Of a DNA stretch of 15,604 nt, positions 6,750-11,525 are shown in pieces (position 1 is the stretch's first letter; each line of letters begins with the position of its first letter). The stretch is from Microcaldota archaeon (GTDB lineage: Archaea; Micrarchaeota; Micrarchaeia; Micrarchaeales; Micrarchaeaceae). The notes below the pieces were generated by a model that was not told the origin of the DNA, searched no databases, and saw only the letters and a program-made list of their open reading frames with translations. Both the position numbers and the translations under genes were made by a program. The stretch spans positions 1 to 15,604 of the forward strand of contig JAKBRJ010000015.1 of NCBI GenBank assembly GCA_021834785.1, read 5' to 3'.

Positions 6750-8087
6750 ATGAATGAGGATCAGCTCCCAGACAGCATAAGAAACGCCCTTTCATCGCTC
6801 AGGAAGAAAAGCAAACATTATGTGCAGGTAAGGTACATCCATAACGGATTCTACGCTTATGAAGTGGCAACGCATGTTGACGCAAAGACCCAAAAAAAGA
6901 AAAGAGTCTCCTTCTATTTAGGCAGGATATTGGACGATGGAAAACTTATCATGCCTAGAAGGAGGCAAGGCAGCGCAGCTGCCAACAGCATAGGCGAGCA
7001 GCTTTCCCGTATGGATTCCAGAAACGATGCATCACCTTTTGAAAACGCAGCACACCCGAATGAAATAGACTTGAGGATACTTACGGCTATAAGCACAGAT
7101 GGGAGGATGCCTATATCTGAGATAGGCGCGGCTGCGGGAATTGGGCGTACATCTGCGCAGTACAGGCTTGAGAAGCTAGAAAAGGAATATGGCATACGAT
7201 ATACCCTAGAATTCGGCCCGAGGCCGTTTGGCTTATTCAGGTATTTTATATTGGTGAGATTTATACATGGGAAACCGAGCGCAGATAAGATAAGGGATCT
7301 GCTCAAGGACAACTATATGATACAGCTTGTGGCTTTGACAAAGGGAGAATCAGATATGTTCATCTATGTGCTTGCAGAGGATACAAAAAAACTCGAGGAT
7401 ATGATTTATGAGATTAGATCTTCGCATGTATTCGCAGGATACGGGGCAGAATGGATGATTAGCTATATAACTTATTCCTATGGGTATCTGCCCATAAGGG
7501 AGGAATTCTTCGATTATCTCAACGGAAGGATATGGCACAGAACAAAGGAGACGCCCAGGAAAAAGGAGAGGCAGCTTTTGGAAAGGGAGTACATAGTGCT
7601 CAAAGAGCTAAATGCGAAAGGCAATCTTGAGTTTGAACAGATTGAGAAAAAGCATGGGCTTAGCCATGGTTCTGCCTCATATACGTATTATAAGCTCTTA
7701 GAGCAATCAGTGATAAAAAGGGCTACAATAACAATGGAGACGCCCCCAATTAAGTACAATGCAATAGTATTATTGAAGCAGTTTTATATAAATTATTTCA
7801 ATGCCACCAGGGATAGGTTCCTGATGCACATTATAAGCGATACGCAAACTCCCATAAACAAGTATCTTTTAATTGGCGATATAGGCGCACCATATGGTTT
7901 CCTTTTTATTTCGCCGATTTTCAATGATGGGGAATTGAACTCAGTAGAAGCTGAGCTAAAGAGCCTGACGGGAAAATCTGAGATAAGCTCACTTATAATA
8001 ACGGATATATTATTGGGATCTTTAGGATATAGAAGATTAGATAATAAAGAGTCGCTGCAGTACAAGGCCCTTTCAAAACCCTCTTAA
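6750..8087 (+). CDS. Tandem double Lrp/AsnC-family regulator with an extra N-terminal domain
   Basis: This 445-residue protein has five visible parts. Residues 22-66 (HYVQVRYIHNGFYAYEVATH, then FYLGRILDDGKLI) resemble the small N-terminal domain of IS4/IS1634-type transposases (Y-V-Y-E..., LG-x-L-D-x-x-G-K-I). Residues 104-156 are an AsnC-type helix-turn-helix (EIDLRILTAISTDGRMPISE, then GRTSAQYRLEKLEKEYGI). Residues 162-245 fit a first RAM-like domain. Residues 276-325 are a second winged helix (EYIVLKELNAKGNLEFEQI, then HGSASYTYYKLLEQSVIKR). Residues 335-422 fit a second, weaker RAM-like domain. Normal Lrp proteins are about 150 residues with one helix-turn-helix and one RAM, so this looks like a fused pseudo-dimer. 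It is likely a DNA-binding regulator, possibly of the divergent RAM gene and itself. Confidence 0.7.
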   Translation: MNEDQLPDSIRNALSSLRKKSKHYVQVRYIHNGFYAYEVATHVDAKTQKKKRVSFYLGRILDDGKLIMPRRRQGSAAANSIGEQLSRMDSRNDASPFENAAHPNEIDLRILTAISTDGRMPISEIGAAAGIGRTSAQYRLEKLEKEYGIRYTLEFGPRPFGLFRYFILVRFIHGKPSADKIRDLLKDNYMIQLVALTKGESDMFIYVLAEDTKKLEDMIYEIRSSHVFAGYGAEWMISYITYSYGYLPIREEFFDYLNGRIWHRTKETPRKKERQLLEREYIVLKELNAKGNLEFEQIEKKHGLSHGSASYTYYKLLEQSVIKRATITMETPPIKYNAIVLLKQFYINYFNATRDRFLMHIISDTQTPINKYLLIGDIGAPYGFLFISPIFNDGELNSVEAELKSLTGKSEISSLIITDILLGSLGYRRLDNKESLQYKALSKPS

Positions 8088-8108
8088 AATAGGCTGTAAA
8101 ATGAATAA

Positions 8109-8131
8109 CAGACAAGTAAAATACATGTCTG
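8109..8131. terminator. Stem-loop downstream of the double-Lrp gene
   Basis: CAGACA (8109-8114) pairs with TGTCTG (8126-8131), then after an A-A mismatch GT pairs with AC, closing a 5-nt AAAAT loop. It starts 21 nt after the stop codon and is followed by T-rich sequence to about 8160. It could be a terminator or a protein-binding dyad. Confidence 0.35.
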
Positions 8132-8204
8132 CGCCATATATTTGCATTTATTCGTTTTCTGCTCCTCCGAACATAATATCACATTGGAAAATGGTTTGAA
8201 AGCC

Positions 8205-8254
8205 TTTAAATACCTTCCTGTTTAAATCTTTACTGCGGATATAACTATATATGG
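8205..8254 (+). promoter_or_regulatory. Promoter region of ndk
   Basis: Three TATA-like elements lie in the 223-bp gap before ndk: TTTAAATA (8205-8212), TTTAAAT (8221-8227) and AACTATATATGG (8243-8254). The last would give a leader of about 35-40 nt before the ATG at 8311. The rest of the gap holds the stem-loop at 8109-8131 and no gene. Confidence 0.4.
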
Positions 8255-8310
8255 AACTCGGCAGAAGTTTCGCATGGTTTTTTGCTCACTTTGATTAGAT
8301 AGATGATTTT

Positions 8311-8874
8311 ATGATAGAAAGAACATTAGTATTGATAAAACCCGAAGCTGTATGCAGAGGCATTGCAGGCAGGATCATCCGAACATTCGAAGATGCAGGG
8401 TTGAAGGTAGTCGCAATAAAGGCAGTAAAACCTGCAAAGGAAACTGTAGAGAGGCATTATACATTAGATAAGGAGTGGTATGAGGGAGTATGGGAGAAAA
8501 CCAAGAAAAGCTATGACAAGCAAGGATTGGAATTAAAGGAAACTCCGCTTGAATTGGGCACCAAAATAAGGGGGTGGCTCATAGACGGCATTAAAGAGAA
8601 ACCGGTAATCGCAATGGTTTTGGAGGGCAACGATGCGATATCTGCAGTAAGGAAATTTGCCGGCGCCACTGCACCGAGCGTGGCAGATCCCTCCACCATA
8701 AGAGGCATGTTCTCGACGGATTCTTATAGCGTTGCAGACAGCGAACGCAGGGTGGTAAGAAGCGTAATACACGCTTCTGACGGCGTAAAGACTGCAGAGC
8801 GTGAGATAGCGGTTTGGTTTGAAAATGACGAGATAATAGATTACAAGAGGGCTGAAGAAAACATAGTTTATTGA
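8311..8874 (+). CDS. ndk: Nucleoside diphosphate kinase
   Basis: The enzyme transfers the gamma-phosphate of ATP to NDPs through a phosphohistidine, balancing NTP pools in the cytosol. Diagnostic residues are present: ERTLVLIKPEAV (3-14) with Lys10, GATAPSVADPSTIRGMF (118-134), the catalytic His154 in VIHASD, and AEREIAVWF (162-170) after it. At 187 residues it is longer than the common 150. The extra residues lie at about 56-92 (YEGVWEKTKKSYDKQ..., then GTKIRGWL) between the nucleotide-binding helices and the core, plus a short C-terminal tail. Longer NDKs of this kind are, to my recollection, known in archaea. ATG 8311 is preceded by GATGAT, a weak Shine-Dalgarno. The gene converges on the DUF59 gene with only 8 bp between stop codons. 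Confidence 0.93.
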   Translation: MIERTLVLIKPEAVCRGIAGRIIRTFEDAGLKVVAIKAVKPAKETVERHYTLDKEWYEGVWEKTKKSYDKQGLELKETPLELGTKIRGWLIDGIKEKPVIAMVLEGNDAISAVRKFAGATAPSVADPSTIRGMFSTDSYSVADSERRVVRSVIHASDGVKTAEREIAVWFENDEIIDYKRAEENIVY

Positions 8875-8882
8875 TAGCAGAA

Positions 8883-9173
8883 TTACCTGTACTTTATGTC
8901 ATCGCTCATCATCTCCGTGGCCCACATAGGATCCCAAACCAGTTCGAGCTCTACTTTTCCCACATTGCTTATGTTCTCAAGCCTGAGCTGCGCATCTGCT
9001 AGTATCAGCGATGTAACCGGACACATCGGTGACGTCATAGTCATCGTGACTTTAACATCTTTTCCTTCCAATATTTTTATGTTGTATATTAACCCCAGGT
9101 TTACTATGTCAGCATCAAGCTCAGGGTCCTTGCATTGGGATAGGGCTTCAACTACATCTTTTACCGCTACCAT
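8883..9173 (-). CDS. MIP18/DUF59 family iron-sulfur cluster assembly protein
   Basis: The 96-residue protein matches the DUF59 family (MIP18/PaaD/SufT-like), whose members help assemble or deliver Fe-S clusters to target proteins. Motifs from ATG 9173: the N-terminal helix VVEALSQCKDPELDADIV with the DPEL signature, NLGLIYNIKI, a strand VKVTMTMTSPMCPVTSLI containing the conserved Cys of the T-S-P-x-C-P loop, and ELVWDPMWATEMM near the end, like the V-W-x-P-x-W segment of the family. A TTG at 9182 also opens the frame. The ATG fits a TATA box 23 nt upstream and a leaderless mRNA. It lies 119 bp after uS10 on the same strand, with a terminator between, so it is probably a separate transcript. 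Confidence 0.9.
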   Translation of the reverse strand: MVAVKDVVEALSQCKDPELDADIVNLGLIYNIKILEGKDVKVTMTMTSPMCPVTSLILADAQLRLENISNVGKVELELVWDPMWATEMMSDDIKYR

Positions 9174-9191
9174 GGATATCAATATATTACA

Positions 9192-9199
9192 TTATTTAA
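9192..9199 (-). promoter_or_regulatory. TATA box of the DUF59 gene
   Basis: TTAAATAA on the minus strand (9199-9192) is centred about 23 nt before the ATG at 9173, consistent with a leaderless transcript. Confidence 0.45.
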
Positions 9200-9246
9200 T
9201 ACATAAAAGCGTTGGCGGATAAAACTTATACAAATTTACAAAATTT

Positions 9247-9278
9247 TAGAAGAAAAATAGAAAAAGAAAAAGGCAAAG
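9247..9278 (-). terminator. Pyrimidine-rich terminator after uS10
   Basis: Read on the minus strand, several T5-type runs separated by single C or other bases (CTTTTTCTTTTTCTATTTTT) start about 15-20 nt after the uS10 stop. This is typical of archaeal U-rich termination and would end the EF-1A/uS10 transcript. Confidence 0.55.
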
Positions 9279-9292
9279 AAGAGCGTAATAGT

Positions 9293-9604
9293 TCAGCTGC
9301 TTAGGCTTATTTCTATCTGGACAGTGTCAGGCACTGGTATCCTCATGACCTGCCTTAATGCTTGATCATTTGCATACACATGTATCAGCCTTTTGTGGAC
9401 CCTAAGTTCCCATTTCTCGTAGGTATGGCTTCCATCGCCGCACGGCGTCTTTCTGGTCGTGTGCGATATCCTTTTAGTAGGGAATGGGATTGGACCTTTG
9501 GTTTTTACATCCATAGAGGTTGCAATGGCCTTTATCTGCTGCATCACATCATCTGCATCCTTTTGCGAGATGCTTGCAAGCTTTATTACTGCTATATTTG
9601 CCAT
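9293..9604 (-). CDS. rps10: Small subunit ribosomal protein uS10
   Basis: uS10 sits in the head of the 30S subunit. The 103-residue protein has the family's conserved core: KLASISQKDADDVMQQIKAI (8-27), KGPIPFPTKRISHTTRKTPC (36-55, the extended loop), and WELRVHKRLIHVY (65-77), ending in an acidic/hydrophobic strand (VQIEISLSS). The length is normal for archaea. ATG 9604 follows GAGGT with 6 nt between. It starts 14 nt after the EF-1A stop, so the two genes are co-transcribed. EF-1A followed by uS10 is the classical end of the archaeal str operon. Confidence 0.95.
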   Translation of the reverse strand: MANIAVIKLASISQKDADDVMQQIKAIATSMDVKTKGPIPFPTKRISHTTRKTPCGDGSHTYEKWELRVHKRLIHVYANDQALRQVMRIPVPDTVQIEISLSS

Positions 9605-9618
9605 CTTAATACCTCAAT

Positions 9619-10896
9619 TTACTTAGGGACTGCAGGTACGACATCAAGTATGACGCCAGCACCGACAGTTTCTCCCATATCCCTTATCGCAAACCTTCCC
9701 AATTGCGGGAATTCGCTGTACTTCTCCAAAGCTATAGGCTTTGTTGGTTTTATTTTTACTATAGCTATGTCGCCGGTCTTTATGGTTTCCGGATTCTTCT
9801 CCAGAGTTTGGCCAGTCTTTGGATCCTTCTTCTCAAGTATATCGGTTATAGTGCATGCCAACTGTGCCGTATGTATGTGGAACACAGGAGTATATCCTTT
9901 GGCTATCACGTTCTGGTGGTGCAAAACTATTACCTGCGCAGTGAATTCTGCAGCTACCATTGGCGGGTTGCTTGTAGGGCCTATGACATCGCCGCGCTTT
10001 ATGTCCTTCCTGTCCACACCTTTGATGTTGAAGCCTACGTTGTCTCCAGGCTCTGCCTTCTGCAGCTGCTGGTGGTGCATCTCGATGCTCTTGATTTCAG
10101 TCTTTACGCCGCTTGGCATTATTATTACAGAGTCTCCAGGTTTCATTACTCCTGTTTCTACCCTGCCTACAGGTACTGTTCCAAAGCCGGATATGCTGTA
10201 TACGTCCTGTATTGGCAACCTAAGAGGTTTGTCTGTAGGCTTTACAGGCACAGTCAAAAGATCCAATGCTTGCAGAAGCGTTGGCCCGTTATACCATGGC
10301 ATCTTTTCTGGCTTCTTTGATATGTTGCTTCCTTCGTAAGCAGAATAGGGCACAACATTTATGGCATCTACATTCCTGTAGCCCAATGATTTCAAAAGGT
10401 CTGTTGCAGCTTTCTTTGCAGTCTCGAATTTAGATTGCTCAAAATTTGCAGCGTCCATCTTGTTTACGCCTACAATTATCTGGCCTATGCCCAGCACGTT
10501 TGCCAATATGGCATGCTCTCTCGTTTGCGACTGCACTCCATCGACTGCGCTTACAACAAGAACCGCGGCATCCGCTTGGCTTGCTCCGGTAATCATGTTC
10601 TTTACGAAGTCCCTGTGCCCTGGTGCATCTATGATTGTGAAATAGTACTTAGGGGTCTGAAAATCCCTGTGCATTATGTCTATGGTTATTCCTCTCTCTC
10701 GCTCCTCCTTCAGCTGATCCATTACGAATGCAAATTCGAACGTTGATCTGTTAAGCTGCTGTGTAATTTCCTTGTATCTAGCCAGATCCCTGTCCGTCAC
10801 TGCTCCAGTTTCGTAAAGCAATCTGCCTACAGTCGTTGATTTTCCGTGGTCAACGTGTCCTATAAAGATTAGGTTCAGATGTGGTTTTTCTGCCAT
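9619..10896 (-). CDS. tuf: Translation elongation factor EF-1A (EF-Tu family)
   Basis: EF-1A delivers aminoacyl-tRNA to the ribosomal A site as a GTP complex. From ATG 10896 it has 425 residues, normal for archaea. GTPase motifs: G1 GHVDHGKS (13-20), the switch-I signature ERERGITID (65-73), G3 DAPGH (90-94), G4 NKMD (145-148), and the SA-type G5 further on. They are followed by the beta-barrel domains with [11 protein letters not shown] and the terminal [21 protein letters not shown] nine bases upstream opens the frame, but it is part of the Shine-Dalgarno AAGGTGA (10908-10902) that sits 6 nt before the ATG. The classical upstream str partners (uS12, uS7, EF-2) are absent; a divergent plus-strand region begins instead. 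Confidence 0.97.
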   Translation of the reverse strand: MAEKPHLNLIFIGHVDHGKSTTVGRLLYETGAVTDRDLARYKEITQQLNRSTFEFAFVMDQLKEERERGITIDIMHRDFQTPKYYFTIIDAPGHRDFVKNMITGASQADAAVLVVSAVDGVQSQTREHAILANVLGIGQIIVGVNKMDAANFEQSKFETAKKAATDLLKSLGYRNVDAINVVPYSAYEGSNISKKPEKMPWYNGPTLLQALDLLTVPVKPTDKPLRLPIQDVYSISGFGTVPVGRVETGVMKPGDSVIIMPSGVKTEIKSIEMHHQQLQKAEPGDNVGFNIKGVDRKDIKRGDVIGPTSNPPMVAAEFTAQVIVLHHQNVIAKGYTPVFHIHTAQLACTITDILEKKDPKTGQTLEKNPETIKTGDIAIVKIKPTKPIALEKYSEFPQLGRFAIRDMGETVGAGVILDVVPAVPK

Positions 10897-10961
10897 TTGT
10901 TTCACCTTATTTAATATGAATTAATAATAACAATAATAGCTCAACCCATTATATGCCGTTC

Positions 10962-10975
10962 TAATATATATACCT
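10962..10975 (-). promoter_or_regulatory. Strong promoter of the EF-1A/uS10 operon
   Basis: The minus strand has AAAGGTATATATATTAG (about 10977-10961), a textbook TATA box with a purine-rich BRE-like stretch before it. The transcript start is predicted near 10942, giving a leader of about 45 nt that contains the Shine-Dalgarno AAGGTGA. Confidence 0.65.
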
Positions 10976-11023
10976 TTATACCGACGGGCATTCTAGATTT
11001 TAGAGCATACCTTTATGTAAACA

Positions 11024-11037
11024 GCAACGAAAGTTGC
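11024..11037. repeat. Short hairpin with a GNRA tetraloop
   Basis: GCAAC (11024-11028), GAAA, GTTGC (11033-11037): a perfect 5-bp stem closed on the plus strand by a GNRA tetraloop. It lies between the EF-1A promoter and the rightward genes, outside any ORF. It could be part of a small RNA or leader, or chance. Confidence 0.3.
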
Positions 11038-11059
11038 ACTTTATTTATGCAAGGCATAG

Positions 11060-11085
11060 AAATAAATATATTGCGTAATTTATTT
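11060..11085. repeat. A/T-rich inverted repeat upstream of the short ORF
   Basis: AAATAAAT (11060-11067) and ATTTATTT (11078-11085) are perfect 8-bp complements around a 10-bp spacer. It may be an operator. A/T-rich dyads also arise by chance here. Confidence 0.25.
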
Positions 11086-11101
11086 GAAGGGGTGCCGCAT
11101 T

Positions 11102-11248
11102 ATGCTGGCTGGCAGCCGCAAAAAAAGCAGCTTCTTGCGCGCATGGAATGCTTGTTTTGCAACTGCCTGGGATATGCATAAGGCAAAATGGATTTTTCAG
11201 AAAAGTTTTTATATATATTTGTATTTGTTATATAGCTTTAAGGAGTGA
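11102..11248 (+). CDS. Possible 48-residue basic/hydrophobic peptide
   Basis: ATG 11102 is preceded by GGGGTG (core GGTG at 11091-11094) with 7 nt between, close to the spacing of real genes here. It opens 48 codons to TGA 11246-11248. The peptide is basic at the N-terminus (GSRKKSSFLRAW) and aromatic/hydrophobic at the C-terminus (FYIYLYLLYSF), so it could be membrane-associated. Against it: its last third is the A/T-rich promoter of the next gene (TTTTTATATATATTT), which by itself translates into F/Y/I/L, and its stop lies inside the next gene's Shine-Dalgarno. I do not recognise it. It may be spurious, or the region may encode an RNA. Confidence 0.25.
   Translation: MLAGSRKKSSFLRAWNACFATAWDMHKAKWIFQKSFYIYLYLLYSFKE
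11206..11220 (+). promoter_or_regulatory. Strong TATA box of the polyacidic microprotein gene
   Basis: TTTTTATATATATTT is centred about 26 nt before the expected transcript start near 11239. That leaves a leader of about 14 nt carrying AAGGAGTGAT (11240-11249), the best Shine-Dalgarno in the window. Confidence 0.6.
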
Positions 11249-11252
11249 TACC

Positions 11253-11336
11253 ATGGCAAAAGATGAGGAAGAAGACGACGAAGAGGAAGAAGAGGAAGAA
11301 GACGACGAAGAGGAAGAAGACGACGAAGAGGAGTAA
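11253..11336 (+). CDS. Polyacidic 27-residue microprotein
   Basis: After MAK the peptide consists only of Asp and Glu: 17 Glu and 7 Asp, 24 acidic residues of 27. It ends at TAA. It is too short for a fold and must be disordered and very negatively charged (about -23). Evidence that it is expressed: a strong TATA box at 11206-11220, a near-consensus Shine-Dalgarno (GGAGTGAT, with ATACC and ATG after GTG), and a hairpin plus T-tracts behind it, so it looks like a complete single-gene unit. The coding DNA contains three copies of a 21-bp unit. Function is unknown. By analogy, acidic tails bind basic proteins such as ribosomal proteins or histones, or mimic nucleic acid. It lies upstream of cdc48 but appears to be transcribed separately. 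Confidence 0.6.
   Translation: MAKDEEEDDEEEEEEEDDEEEEDDEEE
11265..11330 (+). repeat. Three copies of a 21-bp purine-rich unit inside the microprotein gene
   Basis: The unit beginning GAGGAAGAAGACGACGAAGA (plus a final G) occurs at 11265-11285, 11292-11312 and 11310-11330. The last two overlap by one codon. All copies are in the same frame and encode EEEDDEE. Confidence 0.75.
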
Positions 11337-11373
11337 TGTATATAGGTAGAAACGGCAAGCGATTGTAACTTGT

Positions 11374-11407
11374 ATTTTTTGTTTTTAATATAAGATTCTT
11401 ATTTTTT
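11374..11407 (+). terminator. U-tracts plus hairpin after the microprotein gene
   Basis: TTTTTTGTTTTT (about 11375-11386) is followed by the dyad ATAAGATTCTTAT (11390-11402) and TTTTTT (11402-11407). This is a likely terminator about 40-70 nt past the stop codon and 70 bp before the cdc48 promoter. Confidence 0.5.
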
Positions 11408-11471
11408 AATTTCGCCTTTCTGTTAAGGTATGTTATTTATAACTTTCAATTTAAAACTACTAAATGTAACT

Positions 11472-11485
11472 TCTATATATAATAA
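11472..11485 (+). promoter_or_regulatory. TATA box of cdc48
   Basis: TATATATAATAAA starts at 11474. A transcript start near 11504 and a leader of about 20 nt with GGTGAT at 11517-11522 are predicted. This supports the TTG start at 11526 and rules out the upstream ATG at 11430. Confidence 0.55.
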
Positions 11486-11525
11486 AGCCAACAGGCTGAT
11501 TTTATTATATGCATGCGGTGATTTT

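Noticed and set aside
9362..10339. A 325-codon plus-strand frame opposite uS10 and EF-1A
   Set aside because: It is antisense to two highly conserved genes, with a Cys/Trp/Phe-rich composition and no Shine-Dalgarno core.
11265..11330. Simple low-complexity repeat with no gene
   Set aside because: The promoter, Shine-Dalgarno, ATG, in-frame repeats, stop codon and terminator all align, so a coding interpretation is better supported.
11430..11525. An upstream ATG for Cdc48 at 11430
   Set aside because: The 32 residues have no Cdc48 similarity and the TATA box at 11474-11486 lies inside them. TTG 11526 has a well-placed GGTG.
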